A stretch of DNA of 25,500 nt from a virus. The DNA lies in the IMG/VR virus record IMGVR_UViG_3300042485_003650, positions 1 to 25,500 of that record. One strand, written 5' to 3'. Every line of letters begins with the position of its first letter. The stretch's first letter is position 1. Position numbers and translations under genes: made by a program. Under the pieces are notes generated by a model. It was given only the letters and a program-made list of their open reading frames with translations. It was not told where the DNA came from and ran no database searches. Shown here in pieces: positions 12,535 through 19,880 of the stretch.

Positions 12535-13554
12535 ATGCCAGTATTCTTAGGAAATAATAGCTTATCAAATGTATTCTTAGGTAACTCCGAAGTGCAGACA
12601 GTGTACAACGGAGTTAACTTAGTTTATCAAAAAGCTACAACTACTACTACCACAACAACCACAACTACATCAACTACGACTACATTAGCACCTTTAAGTG
12701 TAATGACATTAGTTGTTGCAGGAGGAGGTAGTGGAGGATGTGGAACAGGTGGAGGCGGTGGAGCCGGTGGTGTTGTTTACTCAGGCTCATTATCTTTACC
12801 AATTGGTACTTATGCTGTAAACGTAGGTACTGGTGCGGCATCAACAGGTTCTAATAACTCAGCATCACCTGCAGGAAGTAAAGGTCAGGATTCATCATTT
12901 ATTAGTGGAAGTATTATTGTTTCTGCTAGTGGCGGAGGAGGTGGAGTAGGATACGACCAAGCATTTGCAGCATCTAGAAATAATGGTGGAAGTGGTGGAG
13001 GTCAATCCGATAACAATACTACAAATGGTTTAACTATTGATTCTACACAAGGAAACAATGGTGGTGGAGGAACTAGTGGAACTGCGTGTGGCGGAGGAGG
13101 TGGTGGTAAAGGCCAATCAGGTCGTACACCATTAGGTTCATATCCAAATGGAACAGGTGGAGCAGGTGGAAGTGGAAGTGCATTCACAATCAGAGATGGT
13201 TCATCCGTATTCTATGGCGGTGGTGGAGGAGCTGGAACATACGCTCAAGCAACTGCTGCAGGAAAAGGTGGACCTGGCGGTGGAGGTAACGGAGGTGGAC
13301 CTTCAAATAACTCCAATTGTACTGCAGGTACTGCAAACACCGGCGGAGGCGGAGGTGGTTCATTCAGAAATATAGATGGAACTAACAACGGAGCAAGTGG
13401 TGCTGGAGGTAGTGGTATCATTGTAGTTGCATACTTAACATCATCTGCAGCAGGTAAAACTGTAACAGGTGGTATTGAAGCAACATATACATCAGGCTCA
13501 TTAACTTACAAATCACACACATTCTTAAGTTCATCAAATTTAGTTATATCATAA
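12535..13554 (+). CDS. Glycine-rich phage adhesin with Thr-linker
   Basis: A 339-aa protein. Residues 1-33 (MPVFLGNNSLSNVFLGNSEV...VYNGVNLVYQ) match a short LG..V..VYNG..LVY pattern that I know as an N-terminal anchor on phage fibre proteins. A run of Thr with a few Ser (12636-12689) leads to a Gly-rich domain starting LSVMTLVVAGGGSGG, with repeated GGGG clusters of up to six Gly, and the end reads GASGAGGSGIIVVAYL. This resembles the glycine-rich adhesins of phages such as the tip protein of T-even-like phages, whose Gly-rich segments pack as polyglycine helices and loops between them touch the receptor. A short tail after it (TVTGGIEATYTSGSLTYKSH) ends the protein. Receptor binding is a solid inference from type; the receptor is unknown. 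Confidence 0.8.
   Translation: MPVFLGNNSLSNVFLGNSEVQTVYNGVNLVYQKATTTTTTTTTTTSTTTTLAPLSVMTLVVAGGGSGGCGTGGGGGAGGVVYSGSLSLPIGTYAVNVGTGAASTGSNNSASPAGSKGQDSSFISGSIIVSASGGGGGVGYDQAFAASRNNGGSGGGQSDNNTTNGLTIDSTQGNNGGGGTSGTACGGGGGGKGQSGRTPLGSYPNGTGGAGGSGSAFTIRDGSSVFYGGGGGAGTYAQATAAGKGGPGGGGNGGGPSNNSNCTAGTANTGGGGGGSFRNIDGTNNGASGAGGSGIIVVAYLTSSAAGKTVTGGIEATYTSGSLTYKSHTFLSSSNLVIS
12636..12689 (+). repeat. ACN triplet repeats encoding poly-Thr linker
   Basis: A run of ACA, ACT, ACC and ACG codons (with TCA) encodes about 16 Thr with one Ser, ending TTTLAP. It is imperfect at DNA level but of the same composition as tracts in the genes at 18180 and 19881. It separates the anchor from the adhesive domain. 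Confidence 0.85.
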
Positions 13555-13608
13555 AAAAATTGAAAAAACAAAAACATAATTGTTAAACCTTATATAAACA
13601 CAAATAAT

Positions 13609-14280
13609 ATGAATTCAAAACAAGTATTAGACCGTATAGTATCAATGCTTTCTATAACTAAAAAAGAAGAAGAAGTAGAGATGACATACGCAAGATTAGC
13701 TGATGGAACTATAGTTGAATCACCTACATTTGACGTGGGAGAGCCTGTAGAAGTAGTATCAGAAGATGGAACAAAAACTCCTGCACCAGATGGTACACAT
13801 GAGTTAGTATTAAGAGATACTGAAGGTAATGAAGTACCTTTCAAAGTTATCACCAAAGATGGTGTTATCACAGAAAGAGAAAACATAGAAATGGAGATGG
13901 AGCCGGTTAAACCTATCCCTTCTGCAACTATGGAGCCTAAAGAAAACGAAGTAAAAGAATTAGCTGAGGAATTACCTACAGGCGATGGTATTGAAGGAAC
14001 ACCTCAACCAATGCCAGGCGAAGAAGGTTCTCCATTTGATATGAAGAAGATGTATGAAGATATGGCTTACAGAATAGAAGAAATGGAAAAGAGAATCGCT
14101 AAGATGGAAGAGGTAAAAGAAGAAGTAGAAGTAGAAGTAGAAGAAGAAGAGATGGAAGACCTACCTAAATTAGATGGTGCTCCAATTGAAGAAGCTGCTA
14201 GATTCTCTTCAATGAAACCAAAAAATAAATTGAAAGAGAGTAACCCACAAGGTTCTTTCTTAGAAAAATTATACAAATAA
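13609..14280 (+). CDS. Capsid scaffold or prohead assembly protein (likely)
   Basis: A 223-aa acidic protein directly upstream of the major capsid gene. It has a small N-terminal region (MTYARLADGTIVESPTFDVG), a beta-rich block with GTHELVLRDTEGNEVPF, a Pro/Glu linker, and a coiled coil from about 140 to 185 (KKMYEDMAYRIEEMEKRIAK, then EEVEVEVEEEE). The C-terminus is basic (KPKNKLKESNPQGSFLEKLYK), as for scaffold proteins that bind capsid through a basic tail. Position, charge and coiled coil fit a scaffold; no protease catalytic site is seen. A 54-base A/T-rich gap precedes the start and shows no clear promoter. A head-decoration role is the main alternative. Confidence 0.65.
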   Translation: MNSKQVLDRIVSMLSITKKEEEVEMTYARLADGTIVESPTFDVGEPVEVVSEDGTKTPAPDGTHELVLRDTEGNEVPFKVITKDGVITERENIEMEMEPVKPIPSATMEPKENEVKELAEELPTGDGIEGTPQPMPGEEGSPFDMKKMYEDMAYRIEEMEKRIAKMEEVKEEVEVEVEEEEMEDLPKLDGAPIEEAARFSSMKPKNKLKESNPQGSFLEKLYK

Positions 14281-14305
14281 ACAAAAAAACTAAAATCATT
14301 TAAAA

Positions 14306-15283
14306 ATGAGAAAATTACAAAAATTCGCACAACCAGAAATTACTAGCACATACGCTGGTGAATTTGCTGGAAAGTATATTAGTGCAGCTTTGTTATCAGC
14401 TAAAACGTTGGATAACAAATATGTAACTATTATGCCAAACGTAAAGTACAAATCTGTTATTCAGAAAGTACAATTAGACAACATTGTTGTAAACGCATCT
14501 TGTGACTTCACAACTGCAGGTACAGCATCTCTTACTGAGAGAATCTTAGAACCAAAAGAATTGCAAGTTAACTTGGAATTATGTAAGCAAGAATTCGTTG
14601 ATAGCTGGGAAGCTTTACAATTAGGATTTTCTGCTTTTGATACTATCCCTGCAAACTTCAATGACTATTTGATTTCTTATGTAGGTGGATTCGTAGCACA
14701 AGCAACTGAGCAATCAATTTGGGCAGGTACTGCAGCAACTAACGGACAATTCGGTGGTTTCCAAACAGCATTCTCTGCATCAATTGCAGCGGGTGGTTCA
14801 ACTGCAGTATTACCAGCAAGAAGTGCAGGTAGTGGTTCTGCAATCATCTCTGGTTCAGTAACTTCAGCTAACGTATTATCTAAATTAGATTCAGTAGTAC
14901 AAACTATTCCTGATACTGTTTATGGTAAAGAAGATGTATTACTTTACGTTTCAACTAACGTAGGTAAGGCTTACCAACAAGCATTAGCAGGTGGAGCAGT
15001 AGGAGCAAACGGATGGAACAACCAATTAAACGTTGGTGAAAAACCATTCAACTTCAATGGTATTGAAATCGTTCTTTGCCCTGGTTTATCTTCTGATAAA
15101 ATCGTAGCAGCACAAAAATCTAACTTATTCTTCGGTACAGGTTTATTATCTGATTACAACCAAGTTAAAGTATTAGACATGGCTGACTTAGATGGTTCTC
15201 AGAACTACAGAGTTATTATGAGATACACAGCTGGTACTCAGTTTGGTATCGGACAAGACATCGTTTACTACGGAGCTTACTAA
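14306..15283 (+). CDS. Major capsid protein (HK97-fold, likely)
   Basis: A 325-aa protein. Its start (MRKLQKFAQPEITSTYAGEFAGKYISAALL), central DFTTAG and TEQSIWAG segments and its C-terminal TAGTQFGIGQDIVYYGAY follow the HK97-like major capsid family of Bacteroidota phages. There is no long N-terminal delta domain, in line with a separate scaffold gene upstream. It forms the icosahedral shell. Codon use is distinct: almost all Asn codons are AAC and Phe codons are mostly TTC, while neighbouring structural genes use AAT and TTT freely. This is expected for the most highly expressed protein. A 10-bp hairpin follows the stop. Confidence 0.85.
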   Translation: MRKLQKFAQPEITSTYAGEFAGKYISAALLSAKTLDNKYVTIMPNVKYKSVIQKVQLDNIVVNASCDFTTAGTASLTERILEPKELQVNLELCKQEFVDSWEALQLGFSAFDTIPANFNDYLISYVGGFVAQATEQSIWAGTAATNGQFGGFQTAFSASIAAGGSTAVLPARSAGSGSAIISGSVTSANVLSKLDSVVQTIPDTVYGKEDVLLYVSTNVGKAYQQALAGGAVGANGWNNQLNVGEKPFNFNGIEIVLCPGLSSDKIVAAQKSNLFFGTGLLSDYNQVKVLDMADLDGSQNYRVIMRYTAGTQFGIGQDIVYYGAY

Positions 15284-15290
15284 AAATAAT

Positions 15291-15314
15291 AAGTGGAGAG
15301 GAAACTCTCCACTT
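15291..15314 (+). terminator. 10-bp hairpin with GAAA loop after the capsid gene
   Basis: AAGTGGAGAG (15291-15300) pairs perfectly with CTCTCCACTT (15305-15314) around GAAA, a stable GNRA tetraloop. Only T15315 follows before AATCAG, so strong termination is uncertain. It lies 7 bases after the capsid stop. It may stabilise the abundant capsid mRNA 3' end or reduce expression of downstream genes. Confidence 0.6.
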
Positions 15315-15354
15315 TAATCAGTTATAGACAAACAAAAAATAAAAAGAAAAACTT

Positions 15355-15894
15355 ATGGCATGTAACTTAACATTAGGAAGACAGGAGCCGTGTAAGGAAT
15401 CGGTAGGTGGATTGCAAGGTGTGTACTTTATTAACTACACAACTGCTTCATTTACTCATGGTGCAAATGGACAAGTATCCGCACTTCCTACAGGAACAAC
15501 TGTTTACTATTATGAGCTTAAGGGTAATTCTTCTTATACAGAAACAGTTAACTCTTCAAGAGATAATGGTACTACATTCTTTTCACAAGAATTGACCCTT
15601 AACTTAAAGAAATTAACTCCTGAGATGACAACGCAATTGAAAACAATGGCGTATGGTAGACCTCAGATAATTGTTTGGACTAATGCTGGTGATGCGTTAT
15701 TAGTAGGTGAACATCAAGGTGGAGATGTAACTGCGGGTACAATACAAACAGGTGGTGGTTTAGGAGACCTTTATGGATACTCTGTAACTTTCACAGGATT
15801 GGAAAATACTCCAGCATCATTCTTAACCGGTTCAACAACCGCAAGTGCATTTGCAGGATTAGGTACACAACCAACAATTGTATATGGAAGTTAA
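15355..15894 (+). CDS. Virion protein, possible tail tube
   Basis: A 179-aa, beta-rich protein beginning MACNLTLGRQEPCKESVGGLQGVYFINY, an N-terminal pattern I know from structural proteins of Bacteroidota phages. The middle (TFFSQELTLNLKKLTPEMT) and the C-terminal half (VWTNAGDALLVGEHQGGDVT then GLGDLYGYSVTFTGLE) recall small tail-tube folds, where a G...G.D..GY.v.f pattern closes the beta barrel. It follows the capsid gene with a 71-base gap and ends before a strong terminator. A tail-tube or other tail structural role is inferred from composition and position; I could not check it. Confidence 0.6.
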   Translation: MACNLTLGRQEPCKESVGGLQGVYFINYTTASFTHGANGQVSALPTGTTVYYYELKGNSSYTETVNSSRDNGTTFFSQELTLNLKKLTPEMTTQLKTMAYGRPQIIVWTNAGDALLVGEHQGGDVTAGTIQTGGGLGDLYGYSVTFTGLENTPASFLTGSTTASAFAGLGTQPTIVYGS

Positions 15895-15925
15895 TTAAAT
15901 TAACCTTAAATATAAAACATAAATT

Positions 15926-15953
15926 GGGTAATCAGAAATGGTTACCCTTTTTT
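15926..15953 (+). terminator. Strong rho-independent terminator
   Basis: GGGTAATC (15926-15933) pairs with GGTTACCC (15940-15947) over 8 bp with one T-G pair and a 6-base loop, followed by six T (15948-15953). It ends the scaffold-capsid transcript. The 52 bases to the next start are A/T-rich, and no convincing promoter is visible in them. Confidence 0.85.
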
Positions 15954-16005
15954 GTTACTAAAAAATGTAGATAATTGGTGTTATATAAGAGATAAATCAT
16001 AGATA

Positions 16006-16356
16006 ATGCAGGGATATTACTTAACAGGCAGCAACTTAATTACTATTAGAACACAGGATATGACTAGTAGACCTACTTTAACGTTAAGGTTAGAGGATAT
16101 GTACACTTTGCAGAATACAACTTCTTCTATTAGTAGTTATACTTTTGATGATTACGAAAACATTCTACAATTTACTGCATCAATTAGTGGTGCAATAGTT
16201 GGTGGAGAGTATAGAGCAACAATAAATTCAGGTTCAACTAACATTTGGAATGGTTCTATTCAGGTTTATCAATCAGAATCACTAAGTACAACATACACAA
16301 ATCAAAATAATCAGTATATTTCACATATTACTGATAACGAATTTATAATAATGTAA
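16006..16356 (+). CDS. 116-aa hypothetical structural protein
   Basis: ATG 16006 to TAA. A beta-rich protein (TLTLRLEDMYTLQNTTS; YENILQFTASISGAIVGGEY; IWNGSIQVYQSESLSTT) ending in TDNEFIIM. The IWNGSIQVYQSES part is one I recall from small proteins beside phage portals, but I cannot give a family name. The portal starts two bases after its stop, so the two are co-translated. A head or tail decoration or head-completion role is plausible from context only. Confidence 0.6.
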   Translation: MQGYYLTGSNLITIRTQDMTSRPTLTLRLEDMYTLQNTTSSISSYTFDDYENILQFTASISGAIVGGEYRATINSGSTNIWNGSIQVYQSESLSTTYTNQNNQYISHITDNEFIIM

Positions 16357-16357
16357 T

Positions 16358-17641
16358 ATGAACAAATCGTATCAAAACTTTTCAGTTGTAAATTTAGCTC
16401 AGCAGGATGTGCCCGTAATAAGAGAGGATACAAAGACTCGTTATAATTGGGTACCGTTCGGTATTGGATTGCAGGATGATTTCTATCCAGAGGTAACTGC
16501 GGCTTATAACACGTCAACAACTAACGCTGCGTGTATAGAAGGTATAGCAGACCTTATCTTTGGAAAGGGAATCTACACTAAGAACGAAGCATTTACGGAT
16601 GCATTAGCTAAATTAGTACCACAGGAAGAGTTAAAGAGAGCAATCTTTGACCTAAAACTTTATGGTAACGGAGCATTTCAAGTATATTGGAATGATGAAC
16701 ACACAAAGATAATTAAATTCTATCATATACCAGTTCAAACACTAAGAGCTGAGAAGTTATACGATAATCCAAAGATTCAGAACTACTTCTATTGTACTGA
16801 TTGGTTTGATATGAAGGCACAGAAAGCTAAAATACAAATCCCTGCCTTTGGAACATCTAATGAGAAGAGAGAAATCCTATGGGTTAAGAATTACACACCA
16901 GGTAAGTACTATTATAGTATCCCTGATTGGATTGCAGCCCTTCAATTTTCGTTCGTAGAGGCTGAGTTGAGTAATTTACACCTAAACAACATTGAGAACG
17001 GATTTTTACCCCTCGTAATGGTAAATATGAATAGTGGAGTTCCTGCACCTGAGGAAAGAGATACTATAGAAGACCTAATTGAAAGAAAGTTTACAGGCAC
17101 AAGAAATGCAGGAAGGTTTATGATTTCATTTAACGATGATGCAGCTAACAAACCTACTATTGATACAATACAGATTGAGAACTTACACGAGAAGTTCCAA
17201 TATGTTGCTGAATACGCACAGGATAGAATCTTAGTTGCTCATAGAATTACTTCACCTCTATTGTTTGGTATTAGAACTGCTAATAATGGATTCTCCTCTC
17301 AATCAGAAGAGATGAAAACGGCATTCTCTATTATGCAAACAATGACCGTTCAACCATTCCAAAACTTAATCATCAACACAATAGGAGATGCCCTATTAGA
17401 AGGTGGATATGATGATACACAATTGTATTTTGAGCAGTTAACACCATTGGCAATCTTAAGTGAGCAAGCGGCTGATACTGATAAGACAGTTGGACAGGTA
17501 GAAGATGAGACAAATAAACAAATGGAAAACCCTGATGCTGTAGACGGACCAACTGAAAACATCCAACAAATGAGTGAAGAGGAAGGATGGCTTTATACAT
17601 CTCAGCCAAACTTTACTAAAAATTACGAAGTATATAAATAA
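16358..17641 (+). CDS. Portal protein
   Basis: A 427-aa protein that fits the phage portal family. Signs include an N-terminal region with GIADLIFGKGI, a block AIFDLKLYGNGAFQVYWND, WNEDH-like contact residues, FYHIPVQTLRAEK, and ILVAHRITSPLLFGIRTANNGFSSQSEEMKTAF in the core, then a helical C-terminal region (NLIINTIGDALLEGG). Twelve copies form the ring at the capsid vertex through which DNA is packed by the terminase. It lies downstream of the capsid and not next to the terminase, which is unusual but known. The last part is acidic and Gln-rich. Confidence is high from the pattern; a database check was not possible. Confidence 0.85.
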   Translation: MNKSYQNFSVVNLAQQDVPVIREDTKTRYNWVPFGIGLQDDFYPEVTAAYNTSTTNAACIEGIADLIFGKGIYTKNEAFTDALAKLVPQEELKRAIFDLKLYGNGAFQVYWNDEHTKIIKFYHIPVQTLRAEKLYDNPKIQNYFYCTDWFDMKAQKAKIQIPAFGTSNEKREILWVKNYTPGKYYYSIPDWIAALQFSFVEAELSNLHLNNIENGFLPLVMVNMNSGVPAPEERDTIEDLIERKFTGTRNAGRFMISFNDDAANKPTIDTIQIENLHEKFQYVAEYAQDRILVAHRITSPLLFGIRTANNGFSSQSEEMKTAFSIMQTMTVQPFQNLIINTIGDALLEGGYDDTQLYFEQLTPLAILSEQAADTDKTVGQVEDETNKQMENPDAVDGPTENIQQMSEEEGWLYTSQPNFTKNYEVYK

Positions 17642-17650
17642 AATAAAAAT

Positions 17651-18169
17651 ATGGCATACGTCTTATTCATTACCAGAAACGACATCATTAAGAACACTCC
17701 ATTGCAAGGTGCTATAGATGCTGATAAGTTATTGCCTTTTGTTAGAACAGCGCAAGATAAATACCTTTTGGATTTATTAGGTACCGTTTTATTTGAATTC
17801 TTACAGGCTAAAATTGCTGATAATACATTTGGTACACTAAATGTTTACTATCAGGATTTGATGGATGACCACATAAAGAATACTCTAATATGGTATTCTG
17901 CAGTAGAATATATTCCATTCTCTTCTATCTCTTTTAAGAGTGAAGGAGCCGTTAAACATTTAAGTGACCAATCGGTTGCACCAGGTAAGAACGAAATAGA
18001 TTACTTAAAGCAACAGGCACAACAAAATGCTGATTACTACGCGACTAGATTACAGAACTATTTAATATCTTATTCTAATGAGATACCACAATACTTAGAA
18101 TCTGTTGGTAATCAAACACAAATTTATCCAAATATGGCTAACACCTATTTTGGAGGAATAAACTTATAA
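17651..18169 (+). CDS. Head-tail connector protein, DUF6712-like
   Basis: A 172-aa, mostly helical protein. ITRNDIIKNTPLQGAIDADK, LLPFVRTAQDKYLLDLLG and an aromatic helix NTLIWYSAVEYIPF fit the DUF6712-type proteins that follow portal genes in Bacteroidota phages, thought to be adaptor/connector proteins of the head completion module. It begins 9 bases after the portal stop. Binding to the portal ring is inferred by analogy with other adaptor proteins; the family has limited direct experimental data known to me. Confidence 0.6.
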   Translation: MAYVLFITRNDIIKNTPLQGAIDADKLLPFVRTAQDKYLLDLLGTVLFEFLQAKIADNTFGTLNVYYQDLMDDHIKNTLIWYSAVEYIPFSSISFKSEGAVKHLSDQSVAPGKNEIDYLKQQAQQNADYYATRLQNYLISYSNEIPQYLESVGNQTQIYPNMANTYFGGINL

Positions 18170-18179
18170 TATAACGTGA

Positions 18180-19865
18180 ATGGCACAAATAGTAAATGAT
18201 AGCGGTACAAACTTTACTCTCTATTACAATACATTAGAGTATTTCAAAACTATTATGAGTAACCACCCTTCAATCGGGTCAGTTACACAAGGTGATATAT
18301 TTGAGATAGATAGTAGAGAGTTTCCAGCTTATCCGTTGGGAAATGTTTTAATTACTAATACTGTCTTTGGAACTAAAACTTCAAACTTTACTATTCAACT
18401 TACCGTTGCGGATAAAGTTAAGTTAAAGAATAATAATTCAGTAGGTGTAACTAACTCACAGGTAATTCCTTTTGAAGGAGTTGATGATGTGGTAGATATA
18501 CACGCTAATACCCTTGCTATCATTAACGATTTAACCTCATATACTCAAAGAAGTGTAGAGGCTATGGAAGTTGATGGTGATATTAGTTGTACTCCATTCA
18601 AAGATAATTTTGATAATGGTTTAGCAGGTTGGGTAGCATCATTTGATGTAACAGTTCATAACGATAAGAATATCTGTTTGTTTGACCTATTCCCAACTAC
18701 AACTACAACTGCAGGGCCTACAACTACAACTACGACAGGTGCTCCGACAACAACAACTACGAGTACTACAACAACGGCAGCACCAACTACTACGACTACC
18801 GCAGGACCTACTACGACTACTACGAGTACTACGACTGTTGCCCCAACCACTACAACAACATCAACCACTACTGCTGGACCTACCTGTAGAACTACAATTG
18901 TAGATTACTTAGGAGCAGCTGTAACGGTTCAATGGCAAGATTGTAATGGTAATATACAAACTGATACACAAAGTGGACCTGGTTATTCAGAAACATATTG
19001 TGTATTCCCTAATACATCACTAACGGTTATTGCTGGTGGTGAAGGTAATGTTAGTATTATACCTAATGTTGCACCGTGTACTTCTCCTCCTGGCCCTACC
19101 ACTACTACGACTACATCTACTACAACAACTACAACTGCAGCACCTCCAATATGGAGAGTAGTAAGTTGTGATAACGTTGGTTTAGTTGCTGATGTACAAT
19201 TTGTTGGTGGAACTACAGGATTGGATTTTTCTAAGATTGTAAATATCACATCTTCTTTTGTTAGTGGATGTTGGAGTTTACAACAACCTGTTCCTACTGC
19301 ACAATATAGTGGAGCGATAGCAGGTGGTATATTTGATAATTGTATAAGTTGTCAAACATTCTCTCCTACTACAACAACCACTACTACAACAGGAGCACCT
19401 ACTACTACAACTACTACTACAATTGCACCTTGCCCTACACCAACTTTGTTTAGTGCATCGTTCAATAGTACACAAGCGTTTATAAGTGCATCTTATCCAT
19501 TCGCACCTGCGTGTGATGGAGTAACTTTGGAAGCTGATACAATTATTACTTTCCCTAATCCTATTACTGGAAGTGAAGATTGTTCTGCAAATTTAGTGTT
19601 TAGTGGATTACAAAGTTCTACTATTTACTATATCAGAGCTAGACAAAATTGTGTACCTGGATATGCTAGTTTGACAAGTAGTTATTCAAATATCGTTAGT
19701 GGTAGTACATTAGTTTCTACAACTACAACTACAACGACAACGACTACTACATTAGCACCAACTACAACAACTACTACGCAAGCGAGATTTAATTATAGTG
19801 CAAGTGTGGCATTTGATGTAAGTTCATCAGTAATTGCATGTAACGATAGAGATATTTGTGGATAA
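18180..19865 (+). CDS. Neck-like protein fused to Thr-linked appendage domains
   Basis: A 561-aa protein. Residues 1-172 (MAQIVNDSGTNFTLYYNTLE; FPAYPLGNVLI; TIQLTVADKVKLKNNNS; VVDIHANTLAIINDL; FDNGLAGWVASF) match a stand-alone neck or tail completion type protein I know from Bacteroidota phages. Here it continues into Thr-rich linkers at 18695-18881, 19097-19140, 19367-19430 and 19718-19780, separating three small Cys-containing beta domains; the third resembles a fibronectin type III fold (STIYYIRARQNCVPG). This looks like a neck ring carrying extended adhesive arms. The fusion and the linkers are directly visible; attachment to host or mucus glycans is inference. Confidence 0.65.
   Translation: MAQIVNDSGTNFTLYYNTLEYFKTIMSNHPSIGSVTQGDIFEIDSREFPAYPLGNVLITNTVFGTKTSNFTIQLTVADKVKLKNNNSVGVTNSQVIPFEGVDDVVDIHANTLAIINDLTSYTQRSVEAMEVDGDISCTPFKDNFDNGLAGWVASFDVTVHNDKNICLFDLFPTTTTTAGPTTTTTTGAPTTTTTSTTTTAAPTTTTTAGPTTTTTSTTTVAPTTTTTSTTTAGPTCRTTIVDYLGAAVTVQWQDCNGNIQTDTQSGPGYSETYCVFPNTSLTVIAGGEGNVSIIPNVAPCTSPPGPTTTTTTSTTTTTTAAPPIWRVVSCDNVGLVADVQFVGGTTGLDFSKIVNITSSFVSGCWSLQQPVPTAQYSGAIAGGIFDNCISCQTFSPTTTTTTTTGAPTTTTTTTIAPCPTPTLFSASFNSTQAFISASYPFAPACDGVTLEADTIITFPNPITGSEDCSANLVFSGLQSSTIYYIRARQNCVPGYASLTSSYSNIVSGSTLVSTTTTTTTTTTTLAPTTTTTTQARFNYSASVAFDVSSSVIACNDRDICG
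18695..18881 (+). repeat. ACN triplet repeats encoding Thr/Ser/Pro linker
   Basis: About 62 codons, mostly Thr, broken by AGP, GAP, AAP and VAP units (for example TTTTTAGPTTTTT). Three shorter tracts follow in the same gene. The unit TTTTT-xxP resembles mucin-like or cellulosomal linkers. It is imperfect at DNA level, with mixed ACA, ACT, ACG and ACC. Confidence 0.85.
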
Positions 19866-19880
19866 AATAAAAAATAAATT

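Noticed and set aside
13148-13375. 75-aa + strand frame within the Gly-rich gene
   Set aside because: It is a shadow of GGN-rich coding sequence in another frame (Val/Glu/Gln-rich) with no leader of its own.
18656-18868. Minus-strand reading frame rich in Val
   Set aside because: It is only the reverse complement of the ACN (Thr) repeat tract, which reads as GTN (Val) on the other strand. No leader or neighbour supports it.
12636-19780. CRISPR-like repeats in the ACN tracts
   Set aside because: The repeats are in-frame Thr codons of variable composition without regular repeat-spacer structure.
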